Source of the DNA: Gephyromycinifex aptenodytis
GTDB taxonomy: Bacteria; Actinomycetota; Actinomycetes; Actinomycetales; Dermatophilaceae
Reading direction: 5' to 3'
Assembly: GCF_012277275.1 (NCBI RefSeq)
Contig: NZ_CP051155.1
Location: 744,001-808,000, forward strand
Length of the DNA stretch: 64,000 nt
The position numbers and the translations under genes are program-made. The notes below the pieces were generated by a model that had not been told where the DNA came from, searched no databases, and saw only the letters and a list, made by a program, of their open reading frames with translations. Positions 48,273 through 56,171 of this stretch are shown here, in pieces (position 1 is the first letter of the stretch; every line of letters starts with the position of its first letter).

Positions 48273-48294
48273 TTCAGCCTGCCCAGGCCCGCGG
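48253..48294. terminator. Bidirectional terminator, tetR / paaZ
   Basis: CCGCGGGCCT (48253-48262) pairs with AGGCCCGCGG (48285-48294); the 22-nt loop contains the tetR stop codon. It lies between convergent genes, 10 bases from the paaZ stop. Confidence 0.6.
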
Positions 48295-48304
48295 CCTTGC
48301 GAAG

Positions 48305-50410
48305 TCACTGCCCTGCGGGCCATTCCTTGGCGACCAGGGTGAGCACGTCGTAGGTGGCGACGATCTCGTCGCGCTGGTTGTACAGCGTGGTGTCCCAGGC
48401 GACCTCGCCGTACTCATCGGTGACGCGCGGGGTGATGCGTTTGGCCACCAACTCCACCCGGATCGAGTCCCCAGCGGCGACCGGGGTGATGAACCGCAGG
48501 TTGTCCAGGCCGTAGTTGGCCAGGACGGGGCCGGGCGCTGCGCTGACGAACAGTCCGGCCGCCCAGGAGACGAGCAGGTAGCCGTGCGCCACGATCCCGG
48601 GGAAGAACGGGTTGGCTGCCGCAGCCTGCTCATCGGTGTGGGCATAGAACTGGTCGCCGGTCTCGTTGGCGAAGGCGGTGATGTCTTCCAGGCGGACCTC
48701 GCGCAGGTCTGAGACGAAGGCGTCTCCGACCCGCAGGTCCACCAGCGACTTGCGGAACGGGTGCTCACTGCCTTCCTGGCCGCCGAACTGAGCGGCACCG
48801 GAGGCGCGCATCGCAGCGCCCTTGTGCCACACCCCGGTGATCGCGGTGAGCATCTGCGGGGAGCCTTGAATCGCGGTGCGCTGCATGAAGTGCTTGATGG
48901 CCAGGACGCCGCCGAGTTCCTCCCCGCCGCCGGCTCGCCCTGGGCCGCCGTGGATGAGCACCGGAACCGGTGAGCCGTGCCCGGTCGAGGTCTTGGCATC
49001 CTCCCGGTTCAGGGTCAGCACGCGGCCGTGGTGGCCGGCGATGCCGGTGACGAGTCGCCGGGCGACGTCGGGGTCGTTGGTGCACACCGTGGCCACCAGC
49101 GAACCGGCGCCGCGGGCCGCGAGCGCCACCGCCTCATCCAGATCTGAATAGCCGATGACGCTGGTGACGGGGCCGAATGCTTCCAGCTCGTGCACGGCAG
49201 CGGCGTGGGCGTCATCGAAGGTGATGACGACCGGGGACATGAAGGCGCCGTTGGCCACGACGCTGGTGGAGCCGTCTGCGGTGAGCACCTCGGGCGCCTC
49301 CAGCGTGCCGTGCAGTTGCCCGCCGGCCGCGCACAACGCGCCGACCGCCTCCTTGACGGCGCTGAGCTGTTCCAGAGATACCAGTGCACCCATCGTCGCC
49401 CCGGGCGCTCGGGGGTCACCGAGCACGATCTTGGCCTCGATCTTCTCCCGAACCGCCGCGGCCACCTCGGCCACGCGCTCCTGCGGGACGATGACCCGGC
49501 GGATGGCGGTGCACTTCTGCCCGGCCTTGGCCGTGATCTCGACCATGATCGAGGTGATGAAGGCGGCGAACTCCGGCGTGTCAGCGGTGGCGTCCGGACC
49601 CAGGATGGCGCAGTTGAGCGAGTCGGCCTCGGCGACGAAGCGGATACCCCCCTCGCGCACGTTGGGGTGCGAGCGCAGCGAGTGCGCGGTGGCGGCCGAC
49701 CCGGTGAAAGCGACCGCGTCGCGGTAGTCGAGGTGGGCTAGGAAGTCCACGTTGTCACCGGAGACGAGCTGGATCGCACCCTTGGGCAGCAGCCCCGACT
49801 CCAGCATCATCCGCACACAGGCCTGAGCGACGTACCCGGTCTGGGGGGCGGGTTTGACGATGGTGGGGACCCCAGCCACGAAGGCGGGCGCGAACTTCTC
49901 CAGCATCCCCCAGATGGGGAAGTTGAAGGCGTTGATCTGGACGACCACGCCCGGGATGCGGGTGAGGATGTGTTCGCCGATGAAGCTGCCGTCGCGGGAC
50001 AGCACCGCGGGTGGGCTGTCGACGATGACGTTGGCGTTCGGCAGTTCGCGACGCCCCTTGGAGGACATCGTGAACAGCACCCCGATGCCGCCGTCGACGT
50101 CGATCAGGTTGTCGCGCTTGGTCGCCCCGGTGCGATAGGAGATCTCATACAGCTCCTCGCGCCGGTCGTTGAGGTACTGGGCGAGTTGTTTACACACCAA
50201 CGCCCGCTCGTGCAGGCTCATCTCCCCCAGGCTCTGGTGCCCCACGCTGCGGGCGTACTCGATGACGCCGGCCACGTCGAGGCCTTCGGCGCTGACCCGG
50301 GCGATTTCTTCGCCGGTGCTGGCGTCCAGAACAGCCTTTCCGGAGTCCTCCGGAGCCCACCAGGCGTCCTGCACATAGCTTTGGACGATCGGCGCAACTG
50401 TCGTTGTCAT
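48305..50410 (-). CDS. paaZ: Oxepin-CoA hydrolase / 3-oxo-5,6-dehydrosuberyl-CoA semialdehyde dehydrogenase
   Basis: Two-domain enzyme that opens the oxepin-CoA ring and oxidises the resulting aldehyde. Residues 1-520 are an aldehyde dehydrogenase with the general-base Glu in FVAEADSLN (about 260) and catalytic Cys in KAGQKCTAIRR (about 298). Residues about 545-701 are a MaoC-like (R)-specific hydratase with FYAHTDEQAAAANPFFPGIVAHGYLL, holding the Asp/His pair. Length 701 aa. ATG 50410 has GGAG 6 nt ahead; the frame continues upstream but without conservation. It is the last gene of the paaJ-paaH-paaZ operon. Confidence 0.96.
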   Translation of the reverse strand: MTTTVAPIVQSYVQDAWWAPEDSGKAVLDASTGEEIARVSAEGLDVAGVIEYARSVGHQSLGEMSLHERALVCKQLAQYLNDRREELYEISYRTGATKRDNLIDVDGGIGVLFTMSSKGRRELPNANVIVDSPPAVLSRDGSFIGEHILTRIPGVVVQINAFNFPIWGMLEKFAPAFVAGVPTIVKPAPQTGYVAQACVRMMLESGLLPKGAIQLVSGDNVDFLAHLDYRDAVAFTGSAATAHSLRSHPNVREGGIRFVAEADSLNCAILGPDATADTPEFAAFITSIMVEITAKAGQKCTAIRRVIVPQERVAEVAAAVREKIEAKIVLGDPRAPGATMGALVSLEQLSAVKEAVGALCAAGGQLHGTLEAPEVLTADGSTSVVANGAFMSPVVITFDDAHAAAVHELEAFGPVTSVIGYSDLDEAVALAARGAGSLVATVCTNDPDVARRLVTGIAGHHGRVLTLNREDAKTSTGHGSPVPVLIHGGPGRAGGGEELGGVLAIKHFMQRTAIQGSPQMLTAITGVWHKGAAMRASGAAQFGGQEGSEHPFRKSLVDLRVGDAFVSDLREVRLEDITAFANETGDQFYAHTDEQAAAANPFFPGIVAHGYLLVSWAAGLFVSAAPGPVLANYGLDNLRFITPVAAGDSIRVELVAKRITPRVTDEYGEVAWDTTLYNQRDEIVATYDVLTLVAKEWPAGQ

Positions 50411-50463
50411 GCTTTCTCCCTCATGGCTGTTCGCGAAGCGTGGATGTGCACCGCCGGCGGTGT

Positions 50464-51312
50464 TCACCAGTCGTAGAAACCCTTACCGCTCTTGCGTCCG
50501 AGCTCCCCGGCCGCGACCTTGTCGCGCAGGATCTGCGGGGGCGTGAACCGCTCCCCCAGTTCCGCGGCGAGGTATTCGGCGATGTGCAGCCGCACGTCCA
50601 GCCCGACGATGTCGGTGGTCTTCAGCGGCCCGCTGGGGTGTTTGTAACCCAGTTCCATGGCGGCGTCGATGTCGCGCGCGCTGGCCACCCCTTCCTCGAC
50701 CATGCGCATCGCCTCCAAGGCGATGCACACCCCGAGCCTGGAGGAGGCGAAGCCGGGAGAATCGGTGACGACAACCGGTGTCTTCTCCAGGCCCTGCGTC
50801 CAAGCCTTGGCCTTATCGACAAGACCCGGGTCGGTCTTGTCGCCGACGACGATCTCGATCAACGCCGAGGCGGGGACCGGGTTGAAGAAGTGCAGCCCGA
50901 TGAACCGCTGCGGAGCCGAGAGGCGTTCGGCGAGAGCATCCACAGACAGCGAAGAGGTGTTGGTGGCCAGGTAGGCCGAGTCTTTCAGTACGCCCTCGGC
51001 CGAAACCAGCGTCTCGACTTTGAGGTCGAAGTCCTCCGGCACGGCCTCCACGACGAGGTCACAGTCGCCCAGCTCGCCGGTGCTGACCGAGAACATCGCC
51101 CGCTCCAGTGCGACGTCGAAGTTCGACAGGTCCCCCCGCTCAACCGACTTCAGCAGCAGGCGTTCGAGGCGCTGTTGGGCGCTGGTCGCGGCGGCGCTGT
51201 CGCGTTCGACGACGATGGCCTCGCAGCCCCGCAGCAGGAATGCGTGCGCGATGCCGATGCCCATCCGACCGCCGCCGATGACACCGACCTTGGCCGGGAG
51301 TTCTGTGCTCAT
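50464..51312 (-). CDS. paaH: 3-hydroxyadipyl-CoA dehydrogenase (3-hydroxyacyl-CoA DH family)
   Basis: NAD-dependent oxidation of 3-hydroxyadipyl-CoA to 3-oxoadipyl-CoA, the step before thiolysis by PaaJ. The Rossmann motif KVGVIGGGRMGIGIAHAF is at the N-terminus. The catalytic His is in RFIGLHFFNPVP with the family Asn in NTSSLSV, and the C-terminal domain (DSPGFASSRLG, MELGYKHPSGPLKTTD, GRKSGKGFYDW) is complete. Length 282 aa. ATG 51312 has AAAGG 8 nt ahead. The general 3-hydroxybutyryl-CoA dehydrogenase reading is possible, but its position between paaJ and paaZ favours PaaH. Confidence 0.93.
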   Translation of the reverse strand: MSTELPAKVGVIGGGRMGIGIAHAFLLRGCEAIVVERDSAAATSAQQRLERLLLKSVERGDLSNFDVALERAMFSVSTGELGDCDLVVEAVPEDFDLKVETLVSAEGVLKDSAYLATNTSSLSVDALAERLSAPQRFIGLHFFNPVPASALIEIVVGDKTDPGLVDKAKAWTQGLEKTPVVVTDSPGFASSRLGVCIALEAMRMVEEGVASARDIDAAMELGYKHPSGPLKTTDIVGLDVRLHIAEYLAAELGERFTPPQILRDKVAAGELGRKSGKGFYDW

Positions 51313-51334
51313 GACTGGGGCCTTTCGATTCGGT

Positions 51335-52546
51335 TCAAACTCGTTCGAGCAGGAGGGCAGCGCCCTGGCCGACGCCGACGCACATGGTCGCCAGGCCCTT
51401 GTCGGCCTTCTCGCGCTCCATGCGTCCGAGCAGGGTGATGGTGATGCGCGATCCGGAAGACCCGAGTGGATGCCCCAGGGCGATGGCACCGCCGTCGTTG
51501 TTGACGATGGCCTCATCCAAACCGAGTCGGCGCACACACGCCAGCGACTGGGAGGCGAAAGCTTCGTTGAGCTCAACGGCCTGCAGGTCTGGGATCGACC
51601 AGCCCGCCATCGCCAGGGCTTTCCGGGTGGCCGGAACCGGGCCGATGCCCATGATCTGCGGTTCGCAGCCGGCCGCAGTACCGGCGACGACGCGGGCGCG
51701 CGGGGTCAGCCCGAACCGCTGGACGGCGGCTTCGGAGGCAACCAGAATCGCCGAGGCGCCGTCGTTGAGAGTCGAGGAATTACCGGCGGTGACGACGCTG
51801 CCGCCGGCCACGACCGGGCGCAGCTTGGCCAGCACGTCGACACTGGTGCCTGGACGCGGACCTTCATCGACTTCGACAACGGTGTCACCCTTGCGCCCCC
51901 GGACGGTGACCGGAACGATCTCGGGGGCCAGCCTGCCTGCTTCGATGGCAGCCAGGGCACGTTCGTGCGAGCGCACCGCGAAAGCGTCACAGTCCTCGCG
52001 AGAGACACCGTCGACGCGGGCTACCTCCTCAGCCGTCTGCGGCATGGAGAACGTCATCTTGCCGTCGCGGCTCAAGTCGCCGTCGGCGAAGCGCGGGTTG
52101 ACGAAACGCCACCCCAGGGAGGTGTCGACGATCTCTCCGGGTTTAGCGAAAGCGGCGGTCGGTTTGGCCAGCGCCCACGGAGCTCGCGACATCGACTCCA
52201 CCCCGCCGGCGATGACCAGGTCAGCTGCTCCGGCCGCAATCATGTGCGAGGCCAGGGTGATAGCCGACATACCGGAGGCGCACAGCCGGTTCACCGTCAG
52301 GCCGGGCACGGTGTCGGGCATCCCGGCGAGCAGCGCCGCCATGCGCGCGACATTGCGGTTCTCCTCACCGGCCCCGTTCGCGTTGCCGAGGATTACCTCA
52401 TCCACCACCCCCGGATCCAGGCCGGTGCGCTCCAACAACTCTCGTATGACCAGCGCCGCCATGTCATCGGGCCGGACGGCTGACAGCGCACCCCCGTAGC
52501 GACCCACGGGTGTACGAACTCCTCCGACAAGCAATGCGTGAGCCAC
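51335..52546 (-). CDS. paaJ: 3-oxoadipyl-CoA thiolase
   Basis: Thiolase cleaving 3-oxoadipyl-CoA to succinyl-CoA and acetyl-CoA; PaaJ also handles 3-oxo-5,6-dehydrosuberyl-CoA. The nucleophilic Cys is in VNRLCASGMSAI (about residue 88), the catalytic His in GGAIALGHPLGSSGSR, and the second Cys in ATMCVGVGQGAAL. Length 403 aa. GTG 52546 is chosen because AAAGGGG is 7 nt upstream and the N-terminus (AHALLVGGVRTPVGRYGG) is standard. First gene of the paaJ-H-Z operon, divergent from paaI-K across a shared operator. Confidence 0.94.
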   Translation of the reverse strand: MAHALLVGGVRTPVGRYGGALSAVRPDDMAALVIRELLERTGLDPGVVDEVILGNANGAGEENRNVARMAALLAGMPDTVPGLTVNRLCASGMSAITLASHMIAAGAADLVIAGGVESMSRAPWALAKPTAAFAKPGEIVDTSLGWRFVNPRFADGDLSRDGKMTFSMPQTAEEVARVDGVSREDCDAFAVRSHERALAAIEAGRLAPEIVPVTVRGRKGDTVVEVDEGPRPGTSVDVLAKLRPVVAGGSVVTAGNSSTLNDGASAILVASEAAVQRFGLTPRARVVAGTAAGCEPQIMGIGPVPATRKALAMAGWSIPDLQAVELNEAFASQSLACVRRLGLDEAIVNNDGGAIALGHPLGSSGSRITITLLGRMEREKADKGLATMCVGVGQGAALLLERV

Positions 52547-52671
52547 GCGAGGCCCCTTTGCGCTCGGTGATACAGGTGGTCTTCCAGCGGCCCGGAACAA
52601 GCGCTCGGCTGGTGGCGAGAGGCCGTCTCGAGCCGTATCGCGCAGAAAACCGGGGCGCTGCCTCTTGAATT

Positions 52672-52686
52672 ACCGACTGGTCGTTC
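52672..52686. promoter_or_regulatory. Predicted paa operator 2
   Basis: ACCGACTGGTCGTTC matches operator 1 (47531-47545) at 12 of 15 bases and is itself nearly palindromic (ACCGAC-TG-GTCGTT). It sits between TTGAAT (52665-52670) and TAGACT (52690-52695), the likely -35 and -10 of paaI-paaK, and about 125 bases upstream of paaJ. Confidence 0.7.
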
Positions 52687-52788
52687 GCCTAGACTTGCAC
52701 GGTCCCGACCGGGGGGTCAAACTTCCCGCGCGGGTAGGCGTTTACACCTCGCCGACGCCCACCACCCCGGATGCGCAAAGGAGCGCCC

Positions 52789-53280
52789 ATGGCGGAGAAC
52801 GTGCCATCCCCCGATCTGAGCGCCTTCGGACCCGATCTGGAGTTCGTGCGACAGATGTGGGCTGAGGACGGCGCATCAGCCCTGTTGGGGATGGTTGCGC
52901 TCGAGGTCGGACTGAGTGATCCCGACCCAGGAGACGACCCCGATCGGGCGCGCCGGTTGGGCCGATCACGGGTTCGGATGCCGATCACCCAAGCCATGGT
53001 CAACGGCCACCGCATCGCCCACGGCGGCTACATCTTCGCGCTCGCTGACAGCGCGTTCGCGTTGGCCTGCAACGCCGGCGGCGCCCTGACCGTCGCCGCC
53101 GGGTGCGACATCACTTATCTGGAACCGGTTCGCCTGGGCGATGTCCTGCTGGCAGAGGCCCGCGAGCGAGCGGTACGCGGTCGCAGCGGCATCACTGACG
53201 TGACCGTTCGACGCCAGACAGACAACCGGGTCGTCGCCGAGTTCCGCGGCCGATCCCGCAGCCTGCCCGCCCCTTCCTGA
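52789..53280 (+). CDS. paaI: Hydroxyphenylacetyl-CoA-type thioesterase
   Basis: Hotdog thioesterase that hydrolyses ring-hydroxylated or dead-end phenylacetyl-CoA derivatives, freeing trapped CoA. The signature HRIAHGGYIFALADSAFALACNA carries the HGG and the catalytic Asp; AAGCDITYLEPVRLGDVLLAEA is the second conserved block. Length 163 aa. ATG 52789 has AAAGGAG 5 nt ahead; an in-frame start at 52771 would add six residues upstream of this site. First gene of paaI-paaK. Confidence 0.93.
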   Translation: MAENVPSPDLSAFGPDLEFVRQMWAEDGASALLGMVALEVGLSDPDPGDDPDRARRLGRSRVRMPITQAMVNGHRIAHGGYIFALADSAFALACNAGGALTVAAGCDITYLEPVRLGDVLLAEARERAVRGRSGITDVTVRRQTDNRVVAEFRGRSRSLPAPS

Positions 53281-53317
53281 CCTGACCTGACCCCCAACTC
53301 TGCCGAGGAGACCGATC

Positions 53318-54631
53318 GTGGCTCTGCCGACCACTGACATCCGTACCGACCTCTACGACGACGCCGAACAGTGGTCGCTGGACGAGCTTCGGGCCCGCCA
53401 ACTGGAGCGCTTGCAGGCCACGGTGCGCTCGTCCTACGAGAATGTGCCGCACTACCGGGCCAAGCTGGAAGCCGACGGGGTGCACCCCGAGGACATCAAG
53501 TCCCTCGACGACCTGCAGCTGCTGCCCTTCACCACCAAAGCCGACCTGCGGGCCAACTACCCGTTCGGGATGTTCGCCGTCCCGCGCGAGAAGGTGGTGC
53601 GGGTTCACGCCTCCAGTGGCACGACCGGACGCGCCACCGTCGTCGGCTACACCGCCGGCGACATCACCACGTGGGCCTCGATCGTGGCCCGGTGTATCCG
53701 CGCGGCGGGTGGACGTCCCGGGGACATCGCGCACGTCTCCTACGGCTACGGACTGTTCACCGGAGGTCTGGGGGCGCACTACGGCGCCGAGCACCTCGGT
53801 TGCACCGTCGTGCCCGCTTCAGGGGGCAACACCGAGAAGCAGATCCAACTCATCACCGACTTCAAGCCAAGGATCATCTTCATCACCCCCAGCTACTTCC
53901 TGTCCATGCTGGACACCATGGAGAAGATGGGCGTCGACCCGCGTGAGGCGTCCATCAAGATCGGCATCTTCGGCGCCGAGCCGTGGACGGAGGCCATGCG
54001 CGCCGAGATCGAAGAACGCGCCGACATGCACGCGACCGACATCTTCGGGCTATCGGAACTGATGGGTCCGGGAGTGGCGCAGGAGTGTGTCGAGACCAAG
54101 GACGGCCCGCACGTGTGGGAGGACCACTTCTACCCCGAGATCGTCAACCCGCTCACGGATAAGCCGGTCGAGGACGGCCAGACCGGCGAATTGGTGCTGA
54201 CCTCCCTGACCAAGGAGGCCATGCCGATCCTGCGCTACCGCACCCGTGACCTCACCCAGTTGCTGCCGGGTACGGCTCGTCCGAACTTCCGCCGAATGGC
54301 CAAGATCACCGGCCGCACCGACGACCTGATGATCGTGCGCGGCGTGAACGTCTTCCCCACCCAGATCGAAGAGATCATCCTCGGGATCGACGGTCTCACC
54401 CCGCACTTCCAATGCGTCCTGAGCCGCCCCAAGCGGATGGATGAGCTGACCGTCAAGGTCGAAGCCTCGCCCGGGGTCCCCGAGAGCGCCTACGAGGGCA
54501 TGGCCCGGGAGGTGGCCCACCACATCAAGTCGCGGATCGGCACCTCGGCCAAGGTCGTGGTCATGCCGCAGGACGGGATCGAACGCTCCGTCGGGAAGGC
54601 TCGACGGATCGTGGACGAGCGCTCTCTGTAA
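53318..54631 (+). CDS. paaK: Phenylacetate--CoA ligase
   Basis: Adenylate-forming enzyme activating phenylacetate with ATP and CoA, the entry step of the pathway. Length 437 aa, typical. The P-loop is VHASSGTTGRATVVGYT (about residues 96-112), with FGAEPWTEAMR, DIFGLSELMGPGVAQEC (aromatic substrate side), YRTRDLTQLL, and the C-terminal hinge and catalytic region GRTDDLMIVRGVNVFPTQIEE and ERSVGKARRI with the catalytic Lys. GTG 53318 has GAGGAG 8 nt ahead. A 17-bp terminator follows. Confidence 0.97.
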   Translation: MALPTTDIRTDLYDDAEQWSLDELRARQLERLQATVRSSYENVPHYRAKLEADGVHPEDIKSLDDLQLLPFTTKADLRANYPFGMFAVPREKVVRVHASSGTTGRATVVGYTAGDITTWASIVARCIRAAGGRPGDIAHVSYGYGLFTGGLGAHYGAEHLGCTVVPASGGNTEKQIQLITDFKPRIIFITPSYFLSMLDTMEKMGVDPREASIKIGIFGAEPWTEAMRAEIEERADMHATDIFGLSELMGPGVAQECVETKDGPHVWEDHFYPEIVNPLTDKPVEDGQTGELVLTSLTKEAMPILRYRTRDLTQLLPGTARPNFRRMAKITGRTDDLMIVRGVNVFPTQIEEIILGIDGLTPHFQCVLSRPKRMDELTVKVEASPGVPESAYEGMAREVAHHIKSRIGTSAKVVVMPQDGIERSVGKARRIVDERSL

Positions 54632-54642
54632 TTGGGCGACGA

Positions 54643-54679
54643 GAACGCAGCGCCACCCATCGTGGGTGGCGCTGCGTTC
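54643..54679 (+). terminator. Terminator after paaK
   Basis: GAACGCAGCGCCACCCA (54643-54659) pairs with TGGGTGGCGCTGCGTTC (54663-54679), 17 bp perfect with a TCG loop, 11 bases after the paaK stop. Confidence 0.9.
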
Positions 54680-54789
54680 CGCTGTGGAGTGCCAAAGCGC
54701 GCCAAGCAAGAGAGCCGAGGAGTTCCCGGAACCTGGTCGCAGCGACCCCGCCGAAGGAAAGGGAACCGGCGGACGACGGCGACCCAGGC

Positions 54790-55875
54790 CTAACAGGCCC
54801 GGGGCGGGCAGGCCTGCGGGTAGGGCAGCCGAAGTGCCTGCGGGGTGGGCGCTGCGCGGGCAATGTCGAGCACCTGCATGACATTGGCGGCTTCTTCGAT
54901 GGGCACGGGGTTGGGCCCGGTGCCGTGGATCGCGTCGCGCAGCCGCTCGTAGAAGCGTTGATACTCCCCCGCCCGGCGAGGAATGCTCTGGGAGGTCCCT
55001 GTGGCGCTCACGAGCTGGCCCTCGGCAGCGCCCAGCCCGTAGCCCGGGCGACCCGGCAACAGCCCCTGCCCCAACTGATCTTCCTGCGGGTCCAAGCCGG
55101 AGATGAGCACCGAACCTTGCGTGCCGTGCAAGGTGAACCGCGGCGGCGCGGCGGCCGTGAGCGCGCTCATGTGCAGGATGACTCGCAACCCACCCGGGTA
55201 GCCGAGAACCACGTGCGCGTAGTCATCTACGGCTGCGCCCTCCCTGACCTGGGCCACATCCCCCCACACCCACTCAGGTGGGCCGAACAACAACAACGCC
55301 TGATCGACCAGATGCGGCCCCAGATCAGCAAGCAGCCCAGCCCCGGGGCCGGGAACCTCCCGCCACCGGTTTCGGACCTGCGGTTGGTACCTGTCGAAGT
55401 GGGAGTGCAGCGTCACGGCTCGCCCGATCTGCCCGGAACGCAGCACCTCAGCAAGGGTGAGCAGGTCGCCGTCCCAGCGGCGGTTGTGGAACGCCGCGAC
55501 CACAACGTCAGCACCCTGCGCCGCGGCGACCAGGTCCGCTGCTTCCTGCGCATCCAGGGAAATCGGTTTCTCGACAACGACATGTTTGCCGTGCTCGATA
55601 GCGGCAAGAGCTAACGGCACGTGGGTGTCATTGGGAGTTGTCACGACCACGACGTCGATCTGGGGATCTTCGATGAGCGCCTGCGCGTGCCGGTGGTGAT
55701 GGACGCGGGGGTAAGCCTGCTGGACCTTCTGCGCTGAGGATGAGGCGATCGCCGTGAGCTGCAAGCCCGGTGTCGCGCTGATGAGGGGCCCGTGGAAAAC
55801 GCGGGAGACCATTCCGAAAGACGCCAACCCGACCCGCAACGCAGGTGCCTGGGCTGATTCGGCAGAAGAGAGCAT
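54790..55875 (-). CDS. Gfo/Idh/MocA family oxidoreductase
   Basis: NAD(P)-dependent oxidoreductase of the glucose-fructose oxidoreductase/inositol dehydrogenase superfamily, 361 aa; substrate unknown, probably a sugar or cyclitol. The N-terminal Rossmann fold begins RVGLASFGMVSRVFHGPLI. The diagnostic EKP is in HGKHVVVEKPISLDAQEA, and the C-terminal beta-sheet domain has GLLADLGPHLVDQALLLFG with the conserved Asp-x3-His. Its mid-region wording (FHNRRWDGDLLTL) resembles YhhX/IolX-like proteins. ATG 55875 has TAGGAT ending 6 nt upstream, suggesting a leaderless mRNA. It is convergent with paaK and stands alone. Confidence 0.88.
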   Translation of the reverse strand: MLSSAESAQAPALRVGLASFGMVSRVFHGPLISATPGLQLTAIASSSAQKVQQAYPRVHHHRHAQALIEDPQIDVVVVTTPNDTHVPLALAAIEHGKHVVVEKPISLDAQEAADLVAAAQGADVVVAAFHNRRWDGDLLTLAEVLRSGQIGRAVTLHSHFDRYQPQVRNRWREVPGPGAGLLADLGPHLVDQALLLFGPPEWVWGDVAQVREGAAVDDYAHVVLGYPGGLRVILHMSALTAAAPPRFTLHGTQGSVLISGLDPQEDQLGQGLLPGRPGYGLGAAEGQLVSATGTSQSIPRRAGEYQRFYERLRDAIHGTGPNPVPIEEAANVMQVLDIARAAPTPQALRLPYPQACPPRAC

Positions 55876-55881
55876 GAGCGC

Positions 55882-55887
55882 ATCCTA
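55882..55887 (-). promoter_or_regulatory. -10 box, probable leaderless Gfo/Idh mRNA
   Basis: TAGGAT on the minus strand ends 6 nt before ATG 55875. No ribosome binding site is seen. Confidence 0.5.
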
Positions 55888-56113
55888 GGCGGCAGGAACA
55901 GCGCGGATTCTCACCGCTGCCGCTTCCCAGCCTCCGTTGAAGCGCAGTCGAGGACCAAGACTCTGCCCGTGGGCTGTCGTGAGCCGGGTTTGCCACCACC
56001 CCAAGGCACCGCGCCGGTCAGGTAGCCGCCGGGGTCGGCGGCAGTTCGCAGAGCCGCAGACGCGACCGCTTGGTCAACGCTGCCGCCGCATCAGGCGTCC
56101 TCGCCCGATGCAA

Positions 56114-56157
56114 AGCAGCGGCCCCGCTCACCGACGAGGGTGAGCGAGGCCGCTGCT
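56114..56157 (-). terminator. Terminator after pnp
   Basis: A hairpin with AGCAGCGGCC and CGCTCACC (56114-56132) pairing to GGTGAGCG and GGCCGCTGCT (56139-56157), one C/A mismatch and a 6-nt loop, 14 bases beyond the pnp stop. A short TTTG run follows on the minus strand. Confidence 0.8.
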
Positions 56158-56171
56158 GCGTTCAGGTGAGG

